A stretch of 23,086 nt of DNA, taken from NCBI GenBank assembly GCA_964435595.1, contig CAYSZV010000026.1, positions 1 to 23,086 on the forward strand, given 5' to 3'. A program made the position numbers and the translations under genes. The notes under the pieces are model-generated. The model was not told where the DNA came from. It made no database searches and saw nothing but the letters and a program-made list of their open reading frames with translations. Shown here piece after piece: positions 16,473 through 23,027 of this stretch (positions within the stretch are counted from its first letter, which is position 1; every line of letters begins with the position of its first letter). This stretch comes from Izemoplasma sp964435595. Lineage in GTDB: Bacteria > Bacillota_I > Bacilli_A > Izemoplasmatales > Izemoplasmataceae.

Positions 16473-16482
16473 NNNNNNNNNN
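16473..16482. other. Assembly gap (10 N) next to the rnfG start
   Basis: Ten unknown bases lie directly beside the rnfG ATG and separate it from the fabF-like fragment. The join on the right side is doubtful. Confidence 0.95.
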
Positions 16483-16657
16483 CAAAATCAAAGTTTTTTA
16501 TTTCTCCACCTATTTTAATCGCGTTACCATCTACGTTAAAACGTTTAATATAATCGATTCCATTGGTTCCCTTTTTAGCATTATCCCATGTTGTTTGCAC
16601 ATTGTTTCCAAGTGGTGTTATGGCACCCAACCCTGTCACTACAACACGACGTTTCAT
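16483..16657 (-). CDS. fabF: N-terminal fragment of beta-ketoacyl-ACP synthase II, probably a misassembly
   Basis: The first 58 codons match the FabF start closely (MKRRVVVTGLGAITPLGNN, then the region ending in EIKNFDF), and then the sequence meets a 10-N gap. A complete FabF is about 410 residues and carries the Cys-His-His site, none of which is here. The ATG overlaps the rnfD stop as TAATG with GGAGGG upstream. Both FabF and RnfG begin with ATGAAAC, and the neighbouring rnfG-rnfE and rnfA-rnfB joints also use TAATG, so rnfG itself is the expected gene after rnfD. The fragment therefore looks like a chimeric join over a short shared sequence, although a real fabF inserted in the operon cannot be excluded. 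Confidence 0.7.
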
Positions 16658-17787
16658 TAAATCATCCCTCCAATCATTGTTGCTGCTTCTTCAGCAACTG
16701 GTTGCAATTCAATCAATTGCCCTTGCAACATAAATCCAATTGCTACTGTAGCAATCAATACAACTACGACCAACACAGCAAGAGTAATTCGTAATGATTT
16801 CTGATTAGAGCGTTTTACTGTTCTATTGATAAACGGAGTAATCATATTACCGAATAATACAGCATAGATTAACCCTTCTACATTTTCCGATACTGTTCTA
16901 AATAGCATCATCAAGAGTCCTACAACAACCCCAAAGATAATCTTTGTTTCGCGTGATGTTGGTGTGCTTACACTTTCAGAAACCAAGAATACGGCTCCAA
17001 ATAATGTCAATCCTGTTAAGAAGTTTACAATTGCATATCCAACAGCACTACCATTATCAAATGCCCATAGGATATATCCAATTCCAAGTGACATAACCAA
17101 TACTGTTACTAAGAAACTTCCTGCAAGACGTAAGTCAATTACTTTTGTACTTACTAAGTAAACAAACAAGATTGCCAAAACAATTATGCTTGTACTACCT
17201 ATTGAAATCTCTGCAAAGTTCCCAATCAACAAATCACCTAAGTTCAATGTTTGCATTGTTCCTTCTGTAAATACTGATTTTAGTCCTTGTAACGGTGTTA
17301 CAACACCTTCTGCAAATCCCATTTGACTTGAGAATGATACTGTAGCAAACAATACCCCCACTAAAGCTGGGTTGAAGATATAATATCCTCTTCCACCAAA
17401 TACAATTTTACCTACGTAAGTCCCAACAACAACTGCAAGAACCAACACATAAATCGGTGTTGTGATAGGTAATAATAATGCGATTAGTAATCCGGTATTA
17501 ATCGGATCTACAAATCCTCTATATGAGTTGAATTTTGTTGTATCTCCTTCTGAAAGAGAATACACTAATTCAACTAAGAATGCGACAATTGCTCCAACCA
17601 GTAACATACCAAATACGGTAAATGATTGGTCTAAATTATAGAATGAATCTTCTGGAACGTTATAGAATCCATTCATAAAGATTGCTGATATAGATGTAAT
17701 AATTAATGCGATATGTAAACTTAATAAACGTCTGTATGATTTATCTGGGCTAGAAACGATCGGTGGTTTTTTTGTAATAAATTTCAT
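16657..17787 (-). CDS. rnfD: RnfD, membrane flavoprotein subunit
   Basis: A 376-residue integral membrane protein of the RnfD/NqrB family. It has a cytosolic N-terminus (TKKPPIVSSPDKSYRR), about ten helices, and the conserved core FGGRGYYIFNPALVG (130-144). The covalent FMN in RnfD is normally attached to the Thr of an SGATPL-type motif. Here the equivalent stretch reads AEGVVTPLQGLK (159-170): the Thr-Pro-Leu is kept (Thr164) but the preceding SGA is lost, so flavinylation is possible but not assured. RnfD also binds a noncovalent flavin and helps shape the ion path. It begins 10 bases after the rnfC stop with AGGAGG upstream. Confidence 0.93.
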   Translation of the reverse strand: MKFITKKPPIVSSPDKSYRRLLSLHIALIITSISAIFMNGFYNVPEDSFYNLDQSFTVFGMLLVGAIVAFLVELVYSLSEGDTTKFNSYRGFVDPINTGLLIALLLPITTPIYVLVLAVVVGTYVGKIVFGGRGYYIFNPALVGVLFATVSFSSQMGFAEGVVTPLQGLKSVFTEGTMQTLNLGDLLIGNFAEISIGSTSIIVLAILFVYLVSTKVIDLRLAGSFLVTVLVMSLGIGYILWAFDNGSAVGYAIVNFLTGLTLFGAVFLVSESVSTPTSRETKIIFGVVVGLLMMLFRTVSENVEGLIYAVLFGNMITPFINRTVKRSNQKSLRITLAVLVVVVLIATVAIGFMLQGQLIELQPVAEEAATMIGGMI

Positions 17788-17797
17788 GATGTTCCTC

Positions 17798-19003
17798 CTA
17801 ACCTACTCGGCGTCTAGCACGACGCACCCATTCTAGTACATTGATTTTTGATGGACATACATAAGTACAAAGCCCACATTCAATACATTCAGCTGTATTT
17901 AATTCTACAATACGATCGTTTACACTTCTCAATTCCGCATCCATGATGTTTTGTGGCAGGATCCCTACCGGACAAACATCATTACAATCTCCACATTTAA
18001 TACATACATCTTCTTCGTCTTCATGATACTCGCTAAAATTCACAGCATTCACTGTCAATGTCACAGCGATTTCATCGGTTGTAACTTGTTGTCCTGTTAG
18101 GAAATTTCCGATATGGCAAACCATTTCTTCTACTTCATTGTATCCGTCAACAAATTCAATCATATCACTTAATAATGTTCCTGTTACAGTTTTGATGATT
18201 GTATTCGATTTGATTCCATCCCCCGATAATATTACATTACGAGTGGCAGGCACTTCACCATTTACTATTACATCATAAACTGTTTTACATGTTTCAATAT
18301 CAACATACATTCCACCAGCAGCTAAGATGTTATTTCCTAGTGTGCCGTTTAATGTTTTATAAATATATTTTAATTCTTTTCCATTTACTTTTTTCGGATC
18401 TATTGTTACAAAGTTTACGTTTTTATCAACACAAGCAACACCAAACTGTNNNNNNNNNNTATCAACAAACACCGTAATATTTTCCGTTAAAGCTGCTTTT
18501 GCAATCAATCCCAATCCTTCAGCGATTGCTGTTGCAAAATCTTCTATAAACGAATATTCAATGGAATATTGTGGTTCATTCACAAATATAGCATTGACAA
18601 ACAAATGTTCAATATTATAATGATCAAAATATAATGGTGTAAAAGATCCATCAACATTCATCGTATCTAATCCTACTTCGTATAAAGCAGTTCTGATTTG
18701 AGATGCAGATGCATCTTCATATGTTTTCATATCTATTGCTTTGTTTTCCATATCATTTTGAATCACACAGTGATCTACTACTTTACCATAACGATCCATC
18801 ATTTCTTTGAATTCTACTACCTTACCACTCACACTACTAACAACTGGAAATTTATCTTTTCCTTTGAATTTGTAAGCCAATACTTGTCCTTTTAATACAC
18901 TGTCATCTACATTTACTTTAACATTTGCAATTTTGTAATTTTGATCCGTCAAAGGGATATATACCTTTGCAGGATTTAAAAATTCTTTTCTATTTGTAAT
19001 CAT
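17798..19003 (-). CDS. rnfC: RnfC-like subunit lacking the FMN/NADH-binding motifs
   Basis: A 401-residue RnfC homologue (9 N in frame at 18450-18458). The N-terminal barrel-sandwich part is recognisable (FPVVSSVSGKVVEF, 52-65). The C-terminal pair of [4Fe-4S] motifs is intact: CIKCGDCNDVCP (Cys334, 337, 340, 344) and CIECGLCTYVCP (Cys373, 376, 379, 383). In between, the Rossmann-like domain has lost its key motifs. The position of GGAGFPT reads NVDGSFTPL (116-124), the NGAECEP position reads NAIFVNEPQ (137-145), and the GGPMMG position reads IGNFLTG (298-304). These bind FMN and NADH in ordinary RnfC, so NADH oxidation is unlikely. The protein may instead dock the HydA-like and NuoF-type proteins encoded immediately upstream. 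It starts 6 bases after the HydA-like stop and ends with TAG. Confidence 0.88.
   Translation of the reverse strand: MITNRKEFLNPAKVYIPLTDQNYKIANVKVNVDDSVLKGQVLAYKFKGKDKFPVVSSVSGKVVEFKEMMDRYGKVVDHCVIQNDMENKAIDMKTYEDASASQIRTALYEVGLDTMNVDGSFTPLYFDHYNIEHLFVNAIFVNEPQYSIEYSFIEDFATAIAEGLGLIAKAALTENITVFVDXXXXQFGVACVDKNVNFVTIDPKKVNGKELKYIYKTLNGTLGNNILAAGGMYVDIETCKTVYDVIVNGEVPATRNVILSGDGIKSNTIIKTVTGTLLSDMIEFVDGYNEVEEMVCHIGNFLTGQQVTTDEIAVTLTVNAVNFSEYHEDEEDVCIKCGDCNDVCPVGILPQNIMDAELRSVNDRIVELNTAECIECGLCTYVCPSKINVLEWVRRARRRVG
18450..18458. other. Assembly gap (9 N) inside rnfC
   Basis: Nine unknown bases lie within rnfC. The reading frame is kept across them, so only about three or four residues (around 182-185) are missing. 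Confidence 0.95.
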
Positions 19004-19008
19004 CTATA

Positions 19009-20739
19009 TTACTCCTTTGTAAATGCCTTTTGAGTATAGTGCGTATGACAGTATTTGCGTGCTTCTTTCGAAGATGGACTTAGTAGAAATTCTTCATAAA
19101 CTGGCTTCAATGCAGGGCTTTCTTTGCTACCATCTTGACGAACAGCATTGTTTCGTTTCATAACAACGTCGTTTACTTTTTCGTCATGTGCTAGTGGCAT
19201 TCCTCCACCATTTGCGTTCCCACCAGGTGTTGCTACCAATTCAATGTAGTGATATTGTTTGGCACCTTCATCTAACATCTCAAACATTTTTTTCATTGCT
19301 GCTCCACCATGTGCAACGGCAAGATTTAATTTGAGACCTTTTGATTTCAATTGGATCGAAGTTTCTTTGATAGATCCTTCATATTCTTTTAAGGAAACAC
19401 CTTTACTATCTTTTAATTCGTAGCGAGGCATTTCAGCTTGTTCTAATTCATTATAAACATATGCTAGTGTTTCTTCTGTTGCAGTTTTTGGTGCTTTATT
19501 ACCAACAAATGAAGCAAATTGGTTATCCAACTCTTTATCTTCAGTACGTCGATAATCAATACCAGCACGTTTGATCATTCTTGCTAACTCTCTTACAGAT
19601 AACACTGCGTCAACATCACGAACCCCATCGACTTCCATTTCTGATCGAGTTGCCTCGTATTTACCAGATGTGACTGGTAAAACAGATACTACCGCAATAT
19701 TTTCTGTTGCTTGTTTTTGATGTCTTGGTCCATAATAATGTTTAATTAATGAACCTTGAATCATTTGTGGTGATTTCACCGATGATATATTTTCTAAAAA
19801 TTCAGGTCTGTATAATTCAATATATCTAACAGCAGCTGGATCTTTTGTAGCGATAAGTGGATAATTTCCACCTGATTGAATACGTTCTACCAACTCTGCT
19901 CCTAGTTCTTGAACTGCAACATTTTCACCTAAACTAATATCGCCAATTGTTGAGAATCCAAGCAATTCAAGTGATCTGTATAGTTTACCTTCTGTATTCA
20001 CACCAATTGGATATCCAAATTCTTCTCCAAGTGATGCAGCAACTAATGGTGATACTTGTACGTAAACTTCTTTGTTAGAATCTCCTAATAAAGCTTCCAC
20101 TTTTTTAATATGATCCGTTTCAAATAGCGTTCCAGTTGGACACACTTTTGCACATTGCCCACAGAAGATACATCCTGCATCATCAAACTCTAATCCAATT
20201 GTTGGTGAAACAACAGGATTTGTTCCATCTTCATCTCTAAATTTCAATACTTTAGCAGTTACCACATCATTACATACTGCAACACATCGTTTGCATAGAA
20301 TACATTTTGATTGGTCTTGTGAAATACCTGTACCAAAGATCTGTTCTGGATTTCTCCCGATCCCAGGACCAAATTCTTCAAAGACTACATCATTTGCTTT
20401 TAACAAATCATAAAACTCGCAGTTTCCATCTTTCGGACATCTCCAACAATCAAATCTATGACGTGTAGCCAGTAATGCTAATGTTGTTTTTCTTGCATCT
20501 AATACATTTTGTGATTCCGTTTCAATTACCATACCATTTGTAACTTCGGTATTACATGCCGAAACCAAATCTTGTTCACCCTCAACTTCTACGACACAAA
20601 CGCGACAAAATCCAATTTCATTGATTTCTTCCATAAAACATAATGTCGGTATTTGTATTCCAAGTCTTTCCGCAGCACTAAGGATGGTTGTACCTTTTTT
20701 GACTTTAATCTCTGTACCATTGATAGTAATTTTTGCCAT
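19009..20739 (-). CDS. HydA-like Fe-S protein without H-cluster ligands
   Basis: A 576-residue homologue of [FeFe] hydrogenase of ordinary length. All relay cluster motifs are intact: [2Fe-2S] Cys34, 45, 48, 62; the His-Cys3 [4Fe-4S] His94, Cys98, 101, 107; and two ferredoxin-type clusters at Cys146, 149, 152, 156 and Cys190, 193, 196, 200. The hydrogenase domain follows but lacks every H-cluster cysteine. TSCCPGW is replaced by ATKDPAA (297-303), MPCTAKK by LPVTSGK (354-360), and ACPGGCxxGGGQP by ATPGGNANGGGMP (503-515). Surrounding structural motifs (VLSVRELARMIKRAGID, and the C-terminal small-subunit-like FLLSPSSKEARKY) remain, so the loss is selective rather than decay. H2 chemistry is not possible with this site. 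As the second gene of the Rnf operon it probably serves as an Fe-S wire and scaffold feeding RnfC. Its start has AAGGAGGAATATC upstream. Confidence 0.92.
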   Translation of the reverse strand: MAKITINGTEIKVKKGTTILSAAERLGIQIPTLCFMEEINEIGFCRVCVVEVEGEQDLVSACNTEVTNGMVIETESQNVLDARKTTLALLATRHRFDCWRCPKDGNCEFYDLLKANDVVFEEFGPGIGRNPEQIFGTGISQDQSKCILCKRCVAVCNDVVTAKVLKFRDEDGTNPVVSPTIGLEFDDAGCIFCGQCAKVCPTGTLFETDHIKKVEALLGDSNKEVYVQVSPLVAASLGEEFGYPIGVNTEGKLYRSLELLGFSTIGDISLGENVAVQELGAELVERIQSGGNYPLIATKDPAAVRYIELYRPEFLENISSVKSPQMIQGSLIKHYYGPRHQKQATENIAVVSVLPVTSGKYEATRSEMEVDGVRDVDAVLSVRELARMIKRAGIDYRRTEDKELDNQFASFVGNKAPKTATEETLAYVYNELEQAEMPRYELKDSKGVSLKEYEGSIKETSIQLKSKGLKLNLAVAHGGAAMKKMFEMLDEGAKQYHYIELVATPGGNANGGGMPLAHDEKVNDVVMKRNNAVRQDGSKESPALKPVYEEFLLSPSSKEARKYCHTHYTQKAFTKE

Positions 20740-20754
20740 TTATGATATTCCTCC

Positions 20755-21108
20755 TTAATATTTTTTTACTGGGCTGTATAAAACGTTGTAGTTATTTTCT
20801 AAGACAACCTCAAAATTCTTTCCTATGTCCAGTCCAACACTGCAGCGGCTTGCACGTAAATTGTAAGTAATTTGCTCAAGTTCTTTTAATGTCTTAAGCG
20901 TTGCTGTCCCATCTTGATATTGATCTAATAATTTTTCCATACGGATTACACCATCACGACATGGTGCACATTTACCGCATATTTCAGAATGCTGACTTAA
21001 CAAGTAGTTTTTCATGTTTGAAACAAGATCCTCTTCTTGCATTTTTGTTTCAGCGTCCAAAATCCAATTCTCGAACAATTCTCTTATGTTTTGAGACTCT
21101 GTACTCAT
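20755..21108 (-). CDS. Stand-alone NuoF-type [4Fe-4S] domain protein
   Basis: A 117-residue protein that matches only the C-terminal Fe-S domain of NuoF/HydB: SEICGKCAPCRDGVIRM (41-57, with Cys44, 47, 50) and, after a four-helix spacer, SRCSVGLDIG with Cys89. The FMN- and NADH-binding Rossmann domain and the SLBB domain of NuoF are absent. In complex I and in multimeric hydrogenases this cluster passes electrons from the NuoF flavin to the NuoG/HydA-type subunit. Here it precedes the HydA-like gene by 15 bases and could be its partner. I chose ATG 21108 because GAGGTGA is well spaced before it; upstream in-frame ATGs have no ribosome site and lie in the promoter region. It is the first gene of the operon. 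Confidence 0.88.
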   Translation of the reverse strand: MSTESQNIRELFENWILDAETKMQEEDLVSNMKNYLLSQHSEICGKCAPCRDGVIRMEKLLDQYQDGTATLKTLKELEQITYNLRASRCSVGLDIGKNFEVVLENNYNVLYSPVKKY

Positions 21109-21151
21109 TGCGTTCACCTCTTTTTTGTGTTTTAAATTCATAGCCGTGAAT

Positions 21152-21157
21152 ATTATA
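21152..21157 (-). promoter_or_regulatory. -10 element of the Rnf operon promoter
   Basis: A perfect TATAAT on the minus strand lies about 44 bases before the first start codon. The -35 region is weak, which may point to an activator. It shares a 171-base divergent region with the lipoprotein gene at 21280. Confidence 0.5.
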
Positions 21158-21243
21158 TCAAAATAGGCACTAAAAAGAAACACTAAACCAGGAACTAATT
21201 TATAATTAATATAATATAACTTATATAAATAAATATGAAAGAG

Positions 21244-21252
21244 TGATATAAT
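21244..21252 (+). promoter_or_regulatory. Extended -10 promoter of the second rhodanese lipoprotein gene
   Basis: TGATATAAT is an extended -10 element (TGn plus a perfect TATAAT). No convincing -35 is seen in the very AT-rich sequence upstream. Confidence 0.5.
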
Positions 21253-21279
21253 GGGAAACGACCAAAAGGAGTGGTATAT

Positions 21280-22107
21280 ATGCGTATAAAATCATATGTA
21301 TTGTTGTGTTTATTAGTGCTGGTTTTTCTATCTAGTTGCACACCTGAAATCGAAGATGAAATTGTAGAAATTACACCAGACTCAATTATCACAATGGAGA
21401 TATTAGATGACTATATGTTTCGAGATGATGTTCAATACGTAGATTTAAGAAATCACAACCAATATTTTCGTAGTGGATACATTTATTCCTTTGAAAATAT
21501 TCCGTTTTTTGATTATCTTGACTACCGTGCATTTATTCGAAATGGAACATATGAATTCAGCCCTGACCAGATTGTCAATGAAGAACAATTAACCAGATTT
21601 TTTGATCCCGATAAGGCAATCTTTTTAACTGCTGATGGATGCATACGATCTGGCTATATTAAAGATGCATTAGATTACTTAGGATATGAACGTGTTTTTG
21701 TGATAGGTGCATTCTATGAATATACCGGTGATTACAAAGTTCTAGGCGATGGTTACTACAATGTTGGGAATTCATTTTTCGGACATGCAACCGACTCAGA
21801 AACAGGAATAACATACCATATATATGGTGTGTATGAGATTGATAATTATCCAAAAGTTTTGCATATAAATGCCTATGACGAAGCGGGTATATCTTTGCGA
21901 AGCCAAGGTTATGATGATACGATTGACTACGATCAGCAATTTGCTCTATTAGAAGTAGGAATATTACACTATGGTGGAAACTTCAGTGACATCTATTTAA
22001 ATCTCACTACAGATCCCGTTGATGAGAATAAAAATATTGAAGGATATACGCTCGGATTTCCACTAGGACTCTTAAATGCAATCAAAGAATTATCTGCCTT
22101 TCGATAA
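21280..22107 (+). CDS. Rhodanese-like lipoprotein with a displaced active-site cysteine
   Basis: A 275-residue lipoprotein (LSSC, lipidated Cys20) paralogous to the one at 11402. Both share DDVQYVDLRN/PDVQYVDLRN, the unusual IPFFDYL.Y block, GYIKDALD-type helices, and TGDYKVLG/TGDNKVLG at the domain end. It lacks the coiled-coil stalk. In the rhodanese loop the catalytic Cys is Ala118, and a cysteine appears three residues later (FLTADGCIRSGY, Cys121), where the paralogue has Gly. The C-terminal part resembles a worn FMN_bind domain: NIEGYTLGF sits where the paralogue has EVAGVSITV. Classical sulfurtransferase activity is doubtful; it might bind ligand or act as a partner. ATG 21280 is chosen for AAAGGAGTGG upstream. 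It is divergent from the Rnf operon. Confidence 0.8.
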   Translation: MRIKSYVLLCLLVLVFLSSCTPEIEDEIVEITPDSIITMEILDDYMFRDDVQYVDLRNHNQYFRSGYIYSFENIPFFDYLDYRAFIRNGTYEFSPDQIVNEEQLTRFFDPDKAIFLTADGCIRSGYIKDALDYLGYERVFVIGAFYEYTGDYKVLGDGYYNVGNSFFGHATDSETGITYHIYGVYEIDNYPKVLHINAYDEAGISLRSQGYDDTIDYDQQFALLEVGILHYGGNFSDIYLNLTTDPVDENKNIEGYTLGFPLGLLNAIKELSAFR

Positions 22108-22131
22108 ACTTATGCATTATTGAAAAGAGTA

Positions 22132-22160
22132 TTGATTAAATGAAGCTTTTCTCTTATAAT
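22132..22160 (+). promoter_or_regulatory. Promoter of the Cys-rich lipoprotein gene
   Basis: TTGATT (22132-22137) and a perfect TATAAT (22155-22160) are 17 bases apart. An inverted repeat, TCTCTTA (22150-22156) with TAAGAGA (22164-22170), straddles the -10 and may be an operator. Confidence 0.7.
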
Positions 22161-22203
22161 AGTTAAGAGAGAAAATTATAATAACAAAATTGGAGGAAAC
22201 ATT

Positions 22204-22947
22204 ATGAAAAAATTAGGTTTAGTAGCGATTGTTTTTCTATTCGTACTAACACTATCAGCTTGTTCTGATATTTGCGTAGGAACAGCTTGTATTACAGGAG
22301 AAATTGAAGAACCCGATGACCAAGTTGAAGTAGATTGCGAAGTAACTCCAGATGATCCTGCTTGTGAAATAACAGATCCTGGAACAGACGTTCCACAATT
22401 AGATAGTATTTTGTATTATGATCACCTAAACGGTCATGGTACAGAAACGATAGATCATGTTGCATATTTATTATTCGAAGAAGAAATGTTAGGATACGTG
22501 AAGTATCAAGTATCTTACTTATCATGTACTTGTAGAAATAGTGATGTAAACTACTGGCAAGTTATGTACATCGAAATTAAAACTACTGATAACTCAATTC
22601 AAAGAATTAGTTTTGGTCAAGATAAAGAGGAAGGTTCACATACCTATACAGCTGGTTTATGGGGAGATAGTTCACCAACTCCTGGACCAAGTGGAGATTA
22701 CTCAGATGGAAAATATTTAGAAGATTTCGAAACTGAATTCATCCCTTGGCTAATCGGGCAAACACCTGAATCATTAGATGGTATTACGGTATTCACTAAC
22801 GAACCATACCATGGTATTGAAAACACACAAACAATCAATGATCCTGACGGATTGATTGATAGTTATGCAGGTAGCAGTGTTTCAACAAACAACATGCTTC
22901 GTATTCTTCAAACAATGTTTGAATATCACTTAGAAAATTACTCTTAA
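22204..22947 (+). CDS. Cys-rich lipoprotein with FMN_bind-like C-terminus
   Basis: A 247-residue lipoprotein (LSAC, lipidated Cys20). After the lipid anchor is an acidic, Pro-rich linker with Cys24, 29, 45 and 54, then a globular part with a CTC motif (Cys108, Cys110). I do not recognise a named family over the whole length. The C-terminus DSYAGSSVSTNNMLRILQTM (219 onward) closely follows the pattern that ends FMN_bind domains in the neighbouring RnfG (a Dxx.G.. motif, two small hydroxyl residues, then a helix ending in F.YH). Ser225 stands at the flavin acceptor position, where Thr is usual. It probably belongs to the same outer redox system. The start has a strong TGGAGG, with its own promoter and terminator. 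Confidence 0.7.
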   Translation: MKKLGLVAIVFLFVLTLSACSDICVGTACITGEIEEPDDQVEVDCEVTPDDPACEITDPGTDVPQLDSILYYDHLNGHGTETIDHVAYLLFEEEMLGYVKYQVSYLSCTCRNSDVNYWQVMYIEIKTTDNSIQRISFGQDKEEGSHTYTAGLWGDSSPTPGPSGDYSDGKYLEDFETEFIPWLIGQTPESLDGITVFTNEPYHGIENTQTINDPDGLIDSYAGSSVSTNNMLRILQTMFEYHLENYS

Positions 22948-22974
22948 AAGACTAGTATTACTAGTCTTTTTTTA
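22946..22974 (+). terminator. Terminator of the Cys-rich lipoprotein gene
   Basis: A 10-bp perfect stem (22946-22955 with 22961-22970) has a TATTA loop and runs into a T tract. It overlaps the stop codon by two bases. Confidence 0.9.
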
Positions 22975-23003
22975 TTGAATAAAGGAAAGTAATGCTTTAT
23001 AAT
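22975..23003 (+). promoter_or_regulatory. Promoter of the gene at the right edge
   Basis: TTGAAT (22975-22980) and a perfect TATAAT (22998-23003) are exactly 17 bases apart and begin right after the preceding terminator. Confidence 0.7.
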
Positions 23004-23027
23004 ATCTCTTGTGAAAGGAATGATACC

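Noticed and set aside
19009..20739. A functional [FeFe] hydrogenase
   Set aside because: Overall similarity is clear, but none of the four cysteines needed to hold the H-cluster is present.
21109..21183. An N-terminal extension of the NuoF-type protein (MFLFSAYF...)
   Set aside because: It would begin upstream of the TATAAT promoter element and no ribosome site precedes it; the ATG at 21108 has GAGGTGA.
109..22947. Use of a TGA=Trp genetic code
   Set aside because: All recognised proteins are full length when TGA is read as stop, and the Trp codons checked are TGG.
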